Below, one piece after another: positions 7,495-14,112 of a stretch of 14,112 bases of DNA. The stretch is from Actinomycetes bacterium. GTDB taxonomy: Bacteria; Actinomycetota; Actinomycetes; S36-B12. Position 1 is the first letter of the stretch. Each line of letters begins with the position of its first letter. The DNA lies in NCBI GenBank assembly GCA_030425745.1, contig JAUHZW010000032.1, positions 1 to 14,112 on the forward strand, written 5' to 3'. The notes beneath the pieces are model-generated. The model had not been told where the DNA came from, made no database searches, and saw nothing but the letters and a program-made list of their open reading frames with translations. The translations under genes were made by a program, and so were the position numbers.

Positions 7495-7624
7495 GACCCG
7501 AACCTACGCGGGGGGTCTGACATCGACGATGCACGCGAATCGGCAGTGGTCCCGGGCCGCGCGCACCCGTCTCCTGTGGATGCCCACGCACGGAGCTGAG
7601 CAGCACGTGACACCCTTGGCGGCG
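7495..7624. promoter_or_regulatory. Divergent intergenic region between the HNH gene and hflX
   Basis: This is the only sizeable gap in the window and must hold the hflX promoter as well as that of the HNH gene. I see the TAGGTT hexamer for the HNH side. On the hflX side there is no convincing TANNNT at leaderless spacing. A GGAG at 7592-7595 could act as a Shine-Dalgarno for the in-frame GTG at 7607. A short GTGG-N4-CCAC inverted repeat near 7576-7587 is too small to call an operator. No LexA-type box is visible. Confidence 0.4.
7501..7506 (-). promoter_or_regulatory. Candidate -10 for leaderless HNH-gene mRNA
   Basis: TAGGTT on the minus strand fits TANNNT and ends 6 bases before the ATG at 7494, the same geometry as at the AKR gene. 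At 17 bases further upstream the hexamer is TCGTCG, a poor -35. No purine-rich ribosome-binding site lies between the hexamer and the ATG. Confidence 0.45.
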
Positions 7625-9109
7625 ATGGACGCACACCCGACCGCCGATCGCGACGACGCATGGGCCGATGCGGGTGACGACGACGCCCGACATGACGGCC
7701 AGATCGACACCGGTGTCCTCGACCTCGAGGACCGCCAGGCCCTCCGACGCGTCCACGGCCTGTCCACCGAGCTCGAGGACATCACCGAGGTCGAGTACCG
7801 CCAGGTGCGTCTCGAGCGGGTCGTCCTCGCCGGGGTCTGGACCGAGGGCACCCTTGCGCAGGCCGAGCGGTCCATGCGCGAGCTCGCCCTGCTGTCCGAG
7901 ACGGCCGGATCCGTGGTCCTCGAGGGCGTGATCCAGCGCCGTGATTCCCCCGATCCGGCCACGTACCTCGGTTCCGGCAAGGCGAGAGAACTCCGAGACA
8001 TCGTCGTGGCCACGGGTGCCGACACCGTCATCTGCGACGGGGAGCTGACGCCCGGTCAGCTGCGCCAACTGGAGGACGTCGTCAAGGTCAAGGTCGTCGA
8101 CCGCACCTGGCTGATCCTCGACATCTTCGCCCAGCACGCCAAGAGCCGGGAGGGCAAGGCGCAGGTCAGCCTCGCCCAGATGCAGTACCTGCTCCCGCGT
8201 CTGCGCGGCTGGGGTGAGTCGCTGTCCCGTCAGGGCGGTGGTGCCGGCGGCGGCGGGTCCGGAGGCGGGGGCGTGGGCACGCGTGGTCCGGGTGAGACCA
8301 AGATCGAGACCGACCGTCGGCGCATCCGCTCGCAGATGGCCAAGCTGCGCAAGCAGATCCGCGAGATGGAGACCGCCCGCACCACGCAGCGGGCGTCGCG
8401 ACACCGCTCGGGCACGCCGGCCGTCGCCATCGCCGGCTACACCAATGCCGGCAAGTCCAGTCTGCTCAACCGGCTCACCGGCGCCGGTGTGCTCGTCGAG
8501 AACGCGCTCTTCGCCACCTTGGACCCGACGGTGCGCAAGGCGCGAACGCCGGGTGGCCGTGATTACACGCTCGCCGACACCGTGGGCTTCGTCCGACACC
8601 TTCCGCACCAGCTCGTCGAGGCCTTCCGCTCGACTCTGGAGGAGGTGCGCGACGCCGACCTCGTCCTCCACGTGGTCGATGGTTCCGATGAGGCCCCGGA
8701 GGACCAGATCAACGCCGTGCGCGAGGTCCTCGCCGAGATCGATGCCGCCGACATCCCCGAGCTGATCGTCGTCAACAAGGCCGACCTCGCCGACCCTGAG
8801 GTCATTGCGCGCCTGCTGCGCAGAGAGCCCCATGCCGTGGTCGTCTCCGCCCGCACCGGCCATGGCATCGAGGACCTTCTCGAGGCCATCGAGCGCGATC
8901 TGCCGACCGGGCTTGTCGAGGTGATCGCCCATGTGCCCTACTCGCGCGGTGACCTCATCTCGCGTGCACACCGCACCGGTGAGGTGGTCAGCGAGGAGCA
9001 CGACGACACCGGAACCCTGCTGCGGGCCAAGGTGCCCGAGACTCTTGCGGCGGATCTGGCCGAGCTCGTCGATGCATCCGACCCGATGATCGAGTCCGCC
9101 GGTGAGTGA
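7625..9109 (+). CDS. hflX: Ribosome-associated GTPase HflX
   Basis: OBG/HflX-type GTPase that binds the 50S subunit and splits stalled or hibernating 70S ribosomes. From the ATG at 7625 it is 494 residues. The N-terminal HflX domain includes ATYLGSGKARELRD and LILDIFAQHA. Next come a glycine-rich loop (about 8236-8277), GTRGPGETKIETDRRRI and a basic coiled-coil linker. The G domain carries G1 GYTNAGKS (271-278), G3 DTVGFVRHLP, G4 NKAD and G5 SARTG. The C-terminal region is short and alpha/beta. The start is uncertain: in-frame ATG at 7529 and 7580 and GTG at 7607 (GGAG 11 bases upstream) are alternatives, and the N-terminus is not conserved enough to decide. The stop overlaps the GTG of the helicase gene by 8 bases, so the two are probably co-translated. 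The glycine loop lengthening looks ordinary for Actinobacteria. Confidence 0.95.
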   Translation: MDAHPTADRDDAWADAGDDDARHDGQIDTGVLDLEDRQALRRVHGLSTELEDITEVEYRQVRLERVVLAGVWTEGTLAQAERSMRELALLSETAGSVVLEGVIQRRDSPDPATYLGSGKARELRDIVVATGADTVICDGELTPGQLRQLEDVVKVKVVDRTWLILDIFAQHAKSREGKAQVSLAQMQYLLPRLRGWGESLSRQGGGAGGGGSGGGGVGTRGPGETKIETDRRRIRSQMAKLRKQIREMETARTTQRASRHRSGTPAVAIAGYTNAGKSSLLNRLTGAGVLVENALFATLDPTVRKARTPGGRDYTLADTVGFVRHLPHQLVEAFRSTLEEVRDADLVLHVVDGSDEAPEDQINAVREVLAEIDAADIPELIVVNKADLADPEVIARLLRREPHAVVVSARTGHGIEDLLEAIERDLPTGLVEVIAHVPYSRGDLISRAHRTGEVVSEEHDDTGTLLRAKVPETLAADLAELVDASDPMIESAGE

Positions 9110-11132
9110 GGCCACCGAGGACCCGTCCGCTCAGGAGGTGCTCGAGGCACTCGAGGCCGTCGTCGCCGCGATCGGCGGTCAGGAGCGCACCGGGCAGCAG
9201 GAGATGACCGCCCTCGTCGCCCGGGCTCTGCGCGACGACGAGCATGCGGTGATCCAGGCCGGCACCGGCACCGGCAAGTCCGTCGGCTACCTCGTGCCCG
9301 CGGCGCTGCACGCGACGCAGGGCGATCACGAGGCCGTCGTCATCGCGACCGCGACGCTGGCCCTGCAGAGGCAGCTCGTCGAGCGCGACCTGCCCCGGGT
9401 CGTCGAGGCCCTCAGCGGAGTCCTCGACCGTCCGGTCACCTACGCGGTTCTCAAGGGACGCAACAACTACATCTGCCTGCAGCGGTTGAACGGTGCGCAA
9501 GCCGAGGATGACGACTCCGAGGCGCTGTTCGACGCACCGACGAGCCCGCTCGGTCGGCAGGCGAAGAGCCTGCGGGCCTGGGCGGAGCAGACCGACACCG
9601 GTGATCGTGACGACTACCCCGACGAGCTCGATCCACGGGTGTGGCGGGCGTTCTCGGTCGGTCGCCGGGAGTGTGTGGGTGAGTCGCGCTGCGCGTTCGG
9701 GGAGGAGTGCTTCACCGCGCGGCAGCGCGCGAAGGCCATGGAGGCCGACATCGTCGTCACCAACCACGCCCTGCTGGCCATCGATGCCATCGAGGGTGTG
9801 CCCGTCCTCCCCGAGCATGACGCCGTGGTCGTCGACGAGGCCCACGAGCTGGTCGACCGCGCCACGCAGGCCGTCACCAAGGAGCTCTCCGCCGTGGCCG
9901 CGGAGCGGGCGATCTCCGGTGCGCGCCGCCTCGTCGCGCCCGACACCGCCGAGCGCCTGCAGGGTGCGGTCGACGATCTGGACGACGCGACCCGCATGCT
10001 GGCCGCCGACCTCTCGGGGCCGACCCGTATCGAGGAGTTCGGTCGCGACATGGTGCTGGCGCTCACCGCGGTGCGCGATGCCACCCATCTGGCCATCACC
10101 GAGATCAACAAGGACCGCGATGCCAGCGACCCGGATGCGCAGGCCACCCGCCAGCGCGCGGCCGGTGCACTCGAGGAGGTGCACGACGTCGCAGGAGATC
10201 TCCTCGGGATGGGTCCGCACGATGTCGTGTGGGTGGATCCGGGTGGTGACGGTGGGGGCGGACGCGCGCCCGTGATGCGTCTGGCGCCGCTGTCGGTCGC
10301 CGGCCTGCTGCGCACGGCCCTGTTCGATCAGGGGCCGGTGGTGCTCACCAGCGCGACGCTGACCGTCGGTGGGGGATTCGACTCGCTCCTCGGTTCGGTC
10401 GGGCTGGACGACTCCACCATCGCCGTCGACGTCGGCTCACCCTTCGACCACGCGAAGCAGGGCATCCTCTACGTCGCCAGCGATCTGCCGCCCCCCGGGC
10501 GTGACGGTGTGCCCATGGAGGCTCTCGATGAACTGGCTGAGCTGATCGAGGCTGCGGGAGGGCGCACGCTGGCGCTGTTCAGCAGCTGGCGGGGCGTGGA
10601 GCGAGCGGCCGAGTACCTGCGCGTCAGGTTCGGTGACCGGCCCGACCTCCCGCTGCTGGTGCAGCAGCGTGGCGATGCGGTCGCCGGACTGGTCTCGCGG
10701 TTCGCCGAGGACCCGCACAGCACCCTGCTGGGCACCGTGTCACTGTGGCAGGGCGTCGACGTGCCGGGGGAGTCGTGCTCCCTCGTCGTCATCGACCGCA
10801 TCCCCTTCCCACGCCCGGATGATCCCCTCGTGGCGGCGCGCCAGCGTCGGGTCGATGAGTCGGGGGGCTCGGGCTTCGCGGCGGTGTCCGTCCCGAAGGC
10901 GGGACTGCTGCTGGCGCAGGGAGCCGGCCGGCTCATCCGCAGCGGGGACGATCGAGGCGTCGTGGCCGTCCTGGACTCCCGTCTGGCGACGGCTCGCTAC
11001 GGGCGGGCTCTGCGGGCCAGCCTGCCGCCCTTCTGGTACACCACCGATCGCGCGACCGTCGTCGGCTCCCTGCAGCGGCTGCGCGACACCCTCGACGGGG
11101 CGCGGTCGGAGGCAGGCGACCCGGTCAGTTGA
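9102..11132 (+). CDS. DinG/Rad3-like Fe-S ATP-dependent DNA helicase
   Basis: Superfamily 2 helicase of the XPD/DinG group, 676 residues, expected to unwind forked or R-loop DNA with 5'-3' polarity. In order: Q-motif-like RTGQQEM (29-35); Walker A GTGTGKS with K59; an Fe-S domain with C125, C191, C197 and C203 (YIC, ECVGESRC, EECF); DEAH box 245-248; VLTSATLTVGGGF; LFSSWRGVERA; GTVSLWQGVDVPG; and motif VI QGAGRLIR at 606-613. All catalytic motifs and the four cluster ligands are present, so it should be active. The GTG start at 9102 lies within the end of hflX, an 8-base overlap typical of coupled genes. The 3' end overlaps the convergent YhgE/Pip gene by 8 bases. It lacks the exonuclease domain that some Gram-positive DinG proteins carry, and resembles the short YoaA/DinG type, so I leave the symbol blank. 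Confidence 0.93.
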   Translation: MSEATEDPSAQEVLEALEAVVAAIGGQERTGQQEMTALVARALRDDEHAVIQAGTGTGKSVGYLVPAALHATQGDHEAVVIATATLALQRQLVERDLPRVVEALSGVLDRPVTYAVLKGRNNYICLQRLNGAQAEDDDSEALFDAPTSPLGRQAKSLRAWAEQTDTGDRDDYPDELDPRVWRAFSVGRRECVGESRCAFGEECFTARQRAKAMEADIVVTNHALLAIDAIEGVPVLPEHDAVVVDEAHELVDRATQAVTKELSAVAAERAISGARRLVAPDTAERLQGAVDDLDDATRMLAADLSGPTRIEEFGRDMVLALTAVRDATHLAITEINKDRDASDPDAQATRQRAAGALEEVHDVAGDLLGMGPHDVVWVDPGGDGGGGRAPVMRLAPLSVAGLLRTALFDQGPVVLTSATLTVGGGFDSLLGSVGLDDSTIAVDVGSPFDHAKQGILYVASDLPPPGRDGVPMEALDELAELIEAAGGRTLALFSSWRGVERAAEYLRVRFGDRPDLPLLVQQRGDAVAGLVSRFAEDPHSTLLGTVSLWQGVDVPGESCSLVVIDRIPFPRPDDPLVAARQRRVDESGGSGFAAVSVPKAGLLLAQGAGRLIRSGDDRGVVAVLDSRLATARYGRALRASLPPFWYTTDRATVVGSLQRLRDTLDGARSEAGDPVS

Positions 11133-13473
11133 GTGTGACCAGCGGGCGCAGCTCGTCGGTCGACACCGCCCGTCGGTAGCGGGCGACGATCGTGGTGGCC
11201 ACCACTCCCGCGACGATGCAGCCGATCAGCACGAGCAGGTCCTGCGACACATACGGCTGGATGTCGGTCGACGCCGACGCCCGACGCACGGCATCGACCG
11301 AATACGTCATCGGCAGGTACGGGTGCACCCATTGCAGGAAGTCCGGGAAGGTCGCGATCGGGTAGGCCCCCTCATCGCCGGTGACCTGCACGACGAGGAG
11401 GGCGATCGCGATGAAGTCGCCCACCAGCCCGAACGCGGACTTCAGGGCATGGATGATCGCGATGAAGGCCAGACTCGACAGCACGAGCGTCGCGAACAGC
11501 CACCACGGTGAGGCTGCCTGCAGTCCGATGACCTGGGTCAGCACGGCCCACAGCACGACGGACTGAACGATCCCGAGCGCGGCCAGGGGCAGGTAGCTGC
11601 CGAGGGCGACCTGCCAGTTCGCGGCGCGGGACAGTCGGGCCGTCAGGTTGAGCGGCACGAAGAACAGCAGCCCGACCAGACCGCCGACCCACAGGGCCAG
11701 GGGCACGAAGTAGGGAGCGAAGCCGTCGCCGAACTTGGGCACCTCGTTGAGGACGTTCTGGTCGACGACGATCGGGGACGACAGCACCGTCGCGAAGTCC
11801 TTGCGGCTGGCGCCCAGGATCCCCGGCGGATCCTTCAGGTCCCGTTCGAGCACGCGGGTCACCGAATCGACCGTGGGGGCGAGGTCGACGACGGCCTTCG
11901 ACAGGTCACGTGCGCTCGCATCGAGGGAGGAGACCCCGCGGGCCGTGTCGTCGGCCAGGCGGGCCGTGCGGTCGGCGACGCGCTCCACGTCATCAATCGC
12001 GGTGACCAGGGGTGATCCCGCAGCGCCGAGGGCGGCCGCGCGGTCCGCGGCTTCGGAGAGCAGGCCTGATAGGTCGGTGCCGATGGTGACGGTGGCGGCC
12101 TGAAGCTCGGTGGCGACCGCAGGCAGTTGGTCGGCGACCAGCGCATCGAGCGCGACGAGGTCAGCCTCGACGGCGGCGATCTGTGTCTCGGCATCGGCCA
12201 GCAGTGCGGACAGGTCCGACAGTCCTTTGTCCAGATCGCGCAGCACACCCGGCAGGGTCGTGGCGACGGCGCTCGCCTCGTCGAGAAGTGCATCGGCGTC
12301 GTCGATCGCCCGGGTCATGGTCGCGGCCGGTGTGCGCACGAGATCGTCGTAGGCCACCGCGAGAGCCGCGCACGCATCGCTCGGCTGTCGGGTGCAGAAG
12401 GCATCGAGGTCGGCGCCGAACCGGTCGATCCCGGAGTCGAGGGCGTCCTGACCCGCACGCAGTTCATCGGCCAGGGCGGCCAGGCCCGCGATCACGGAGG
12501 CGGCCCGGTCGACCTGCGGCTGGGCATCGGCGATCAGAGCCTCGAGCTGGCCGTTGAGCGTGCGGAGGTCGTCGAGGGGTGTGGTGAGGTCATCGGCGAT
12601 CCGCGTGAGGGTGGCGCTGATCTCCTGCTGCAGCGGACCGCTCGCGGTGGCGGCTGCCCGCTCGGCGGCGAGCAGGCGATCCTCAACCTCGGTGACCGTG
12701 GTCGCGTACTGATCGAGATCAGCGGACACGGCGCGCAGGGCGGATCGGTGGTCGAGGATCTCCTCGCCCACACGGTTCACGACCGTGTCGGCACGGGCGA
12801 CGGCGGCCGCGAGGTCGGCCGTGACGGCCTTCGCGTCGTCGGTGGCGGCGACGAGTTCGGTGCTCGCGGATGCGGCCTCGTGGGTGCCGCGCCGGATGCG
12901 GTCGATGTCGTCGATCCGGCTGCGACCCTTGTCCTCGGCGATCCCGAGCTGCTCGTAGAGCTGGCGGAGCACCTGATCCTGCACGGTCTGATTGCCCTGG
13001 CCCTGGGCAGCGCCGATCGCCTCCTCGCCCAGCACGCCGACGAGGTAGTTGATCGCGTCGTCGCTGGTGACGGTCAGCGTCGCCTGCTTCGGCGTGGACG
13101 TGTTCGCGGTGGCCAAGGTGGCGGAGAAGTCCTCGGGGATCGTGAGATACAGGTAGTAGCGCTTGGCCTGCAGACCTTCAGCCGCCTCCTGCTCGGACAC
13201 CACGGACCAGTCCAGTTGAGCCTGTTGGGTCAGCGTCGACACGATCTGGGTACCACCGTCGATCGTCTGACCGTCGGCCTGGACGGGGGTGTCGAGGTTG
13301 ACGATGGCGGCGGGCACGGCGGGGGCGCGGCCGATCGGATCCCAGAACGCCCAGACGAGTGTGCCGCCGTAGAGCAGGGGGATGATCAGCAGGCCGCTGA
13401 CCACGACGCTGGAGTAGGGGTTGCGAAACCAGCGGGCGAGGCTCTCCCAGAACATCCGCAGGACGACCATCAT
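11125..13473 (-). CDS. YhgE/Pip-type membrane protein with ABC-2-like C-terminus and large extracellular domain
   Basis: A 782-residue protein of YhgE/Pip architecture, the family that includes phage-infection protein Pip and is related to YueB/EsaA. A short cytoplasmic N-terminus with RWFRNPYS precedes TM1 (about 21-44). A very long exported segment (about 45-585) follows: its first part has YYLYLTIPEDFSATL, typical of the family, and its bulk, about 190-575, is Ala/Asp-rich, low in Gly and Pro, and looks coiled-coil. Five further TM helices fall near 588-610, 621-650, 655-680, 682-700 and 745-766, matching an ABC-2 permease-like end. The exported part holds only one close Cys pair (CTRQPSDAC). 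The ATG at 13473 overlaps the stop of the upstream ABC-like gene as ATGA, so they are coupled. The next codon is also ATG. Function is unknown; roles as phage receptor, secretion accessory or exporter are known for relatives, but none can be assigned here. Confidence 0.88.
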   Translation of the reverse strand: MMVVLRMFWESLARWFRNPYSSVVVSGLLIIPLLYGGTLVWAFWDPIGRAPAVPAAIVNLDTPVQADGQTIDGGTQIVSTLTQQAQLDWSVVSEQEAAEGLQAKRYYLYLTIPEDFSATLATANTSTPKQATLTVTSDDAINYLVGVLGEEAIGAAQGQGNQTVQDQVLRQLYEQLGIAEDKGRSRIDDIDRIRRGTHEAASASTELVAATDDAKAVTADLAAAVARADTVVNRVGEEILDHRSALRAVSADLDQYATTVTEVEDRLLAAERAAATASGPLQQEISATLTRIADDLTTPLDDLRTLNGQLEALIADAQPQVDRAASVIAGLAALADELRAGQDALDSGIDRFGADLDAFCTRQPSDACAALAVAYDDLVRTPAATMTRAIDDADALLDEASAVATTLPGVLRDLDKGLSDLSALLADAETQIAAVEADLVALDALVADQLPAVATELQAATVTIGTDLSGLLSEAADRAAALGAAGSPLVTAIDDVERVADRTARLADDTARGVSSLDASARDLSKAVVDLAPTVDSVTRVLERDLKDPPGILGASRKDFATVLSSPIVVDQNVLNEVPKFGDGFAPYFVPLALWVGGLVGLLFFVPLNLTARLSRAANWQVALGSYLPLAALGIVQSVVLWAVLTQVIGLQAASPWWLFATLVLSSLAFIAIIHALKSAFGLVGDFIAIALLVVQVTGDEGAYPIATFPDFLQWVHPYLPMTYSVDAVRRASASTDIQPYVSQDLLVLIGCIVAGVVATTIVARYRRAVSTDELRPLVTLN

Positions 13474-14084
13474 GCGGCGCCGCCTGAGTCGGGGTGCACG
13501 ACGGAGTCCACGTCGATGGCGATCGCCGCGGCCGGTGCCTCGGCGGCGGAGGTGATGACGAGGGTGGCGTCAGCGAGGGACCGCAGGGCCTGCGTGGCCT
13601 CGTCCCGGGCCGAGGCGCCGAGGCCGTCCAGAGCGTCGTCGATGACGCAGATCTCGGCACCGCTGGCTCCAGCGATGGCGATCGATCCCAGCACCTGCTC
13701 CAGGGGCGACAGGGTGTGCCACGGGCGGTGCGCCACCGGCGCGAGACCGAGCGGTTCGAGTGCGTCGTCCTCGCGACCCTCCCCAAGGGGCCGGCCTGCG
13801 ATCGCCCGCATCGCCACGGTCAGCGTGGTCAGCGGATCGATCACGTCCAGGCCGTCGGCTCTCGTCACGACGCTCACCCGGCGTGCCGCCGCAGGGAGCC
13901 GGCGAGCATGCCGGCTGATGGCATGGCCGTGGACGGTCAGATCCCCGTCGCTGCGTGGGGCTCGGCCAGCCAGTGCGAGGGTCGCCTGCGTTCGAGTAGG
14001 GCCTCGATCTCCCACGACGCACACCAGTCCCGTGGGGCCGAGGGCATCTCCACGCCACGTCACCGGGGCGTCATCGTTCGGCAC
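13470..14084 (-). CDS. Degenerate ABC-transporter ATPase-like protein paired with YhgE/Pip
   Basis: About 204 residues with the plan of an ABC ATPase but every nucleotide motif altered. Numbered from the GTG at 14084: GDRGPTRT (25-32) stands where GxxGxGK[ST] is expected, with Thr for Gly and Arg for the Lys. The Q-loop position reads VVTRAD without Gln, before DPLTTLTV. LSPLEQ (125-130) replaces LSGGQ. Walker B reads ICVIDD, Asp replacing the catalytic Glu (149-150). The H-switch position reads VITSAAE with Ser for His. It is not a frameshifted pseudogene: the frame is intact and well biased, and it is coupled to YhgE by ATGA. A longer reading begins at the GTG at 14105, or beyond the window, as no upstream in-frame stop is visible. 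The GTG at 14084 is preferred because TACTGT ends 6 bases before it. ABC homology is inferred from motif order only; ATP hydrolysis seems unlikely. Confidence 0.75.
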   Translation of the reverse strand: MPNDDAPVTWRGDALGPTGLVCVVGDRGPTRTQATLALAGRAPRSDGDLTVHGHAISRHARRLPAAARRVSVVTRADGLDVIDPLTTLTVAMRAIAGRPLGEGREDDALEPLGLAPVAHRPWHTLSPLEQVLGSIAIAGASGAEICVIDDALDGLGASARDEATQALRSLADATLVITSAAEAPAAAIAIDVDSVVHPDSGGAA

Positions 14085-14090
14085 CGGTGC
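14081..14090. repeat. Perfect 10-base palindrome at the predicted transcript start
   Basis: GCACCGGTGC is its own reverse complement and covers the space between the TACTGT hexamer and the GTG at 14084, so a bound protein there would block initiation of the ABC-like/YhgE operon. Ten-base palindromes are not rare in GC-rich DNA, so this is only a candidate operator. Confidence 0.25.
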
Positions 14091-14096
14091 ACAGTA
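14091..14096 (-). promoter_or_regulatory. Candidate -10 for the ABC-like/YhgE operon
   Basis: TACTGT on the minus strand fits TANNNT and ends 6 bases before the in-frame GTG at 14084, the same spacing as at the AKR and HNH genes. If right, the ABC-like protein starts VPNDDAPV and the GTG at 14105 is not used. The window ends too soon to look for a -35. Confidence 0.4.
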
Positions 14097-14112
14097 GCGG
14101 CTCACTCGTTGG

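Noticed and set aside
8236..8277. Glycine-rich run in HflX, considered as an unusual insertion or repeat
   Set aside because: A glycine-rich loop before GTRGPGET is a normal feature of HflX; the extra length is common in high-GC species.
7442..9115. A 557-codon open frame on the minus strand opposite hflX
   Set aside because: hflX on the plus strand is unmistakable from its G motifs. The antisense translation has no domain and runs past the gene limits, as shadows do.
8988..10220. A 410-codon open frame on the minus strand opposite the hflX end and the helicase
   Set aside because: It lies opposite the Walker A, Fe-S and DEAH motifs of the helicase, and its own sequence is a low-complexity His/Gly/Asp-rich shadow.
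12127..14097. A 656-codon open frame on the plus strand opposite the YhgE and ABC-like genes
   Set aside because: It is an antisense shadow produced by GC-rich codon bias. Its translation is Gly/Arg/Asp-rich with no recognisable domain, and it spans two well-supported minus-strand genes.

Overview
The window comes from a high-GC actinobacterium. Evidence for this: codon third positions are overwhelmingly G or C, GTG starts are common, and the order miaB-miaA-...-dapF-...-hflX is the one found downstream of recA/recX in many Actinobacteria. A DUF222/HNH protein is also present, a family abundant in that phylum. A member of Micrococcales is my best guess, with low confidence below phylum. Coding density is close to complete. 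The only gap over about 25 bases is the divergent interval of roughly 110-130 bases before hflX. I saw no rRNA, tRNA, CRISPR array, insertion sequence or attachment site.

Layout, left to right. (1) Positions 1-2289, plus strand: the 3' part of miaB and all of miaA, overlapping at a GTGA junction. Both modify A37 of tRNAs that read U-starting codons. (2) Positions 2214-4187: a divergent pair, a PIG-L family deacetylase (minus) and a GT4 glycosyltransferase (plus), with 21 bases between the outermost starts. The deacetylase 3' end overlaps miaA tail-to-tail by 76 bases. (3) Positions 4212-5066, plus: dapF, diaminopimelate epimerase. (4) Positions 5069-7494, minus: a DUF222/HNH nuclease-like gene followed by an aldo/keto reductase. 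These two sit between dapF and hflX. (5) Positions ~7625-11132, plus: hflX (ribosome-associated GTPase) and a DinG-like Fe-S helicase, overlapping by 8 bases. (6) Positions 11125-14105, minus: an ABC-ATPase-like gene whose nucleotide-binding motifs are all degraded, coupled by an ATGA overlap to a 782-residue YhgE/Pip-type membrane protein.

Most of the window is conserved housekeeping (tRNA modification, cell-wall precursor, ribosome rescue, DNA repair). The accessory content is the PIG-L/GT4 pair, the HNH/AKR pair and the pseudo-ABC/YhgE pair. Two patterns run across the window. First, five of the seven starts not overlapped by an upstream gene have a TANNNT -10 hexamer 6-8 bases before the start codon and no good Shine-Dalgarno sequence, which suggests leaderless transcripts. 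Second, all three convergent junctions overlap or abut with no room for a dedicated terminator. The best lead for something under-described is the pseudo-ABC/YhgE pair. I found no wholly new system.
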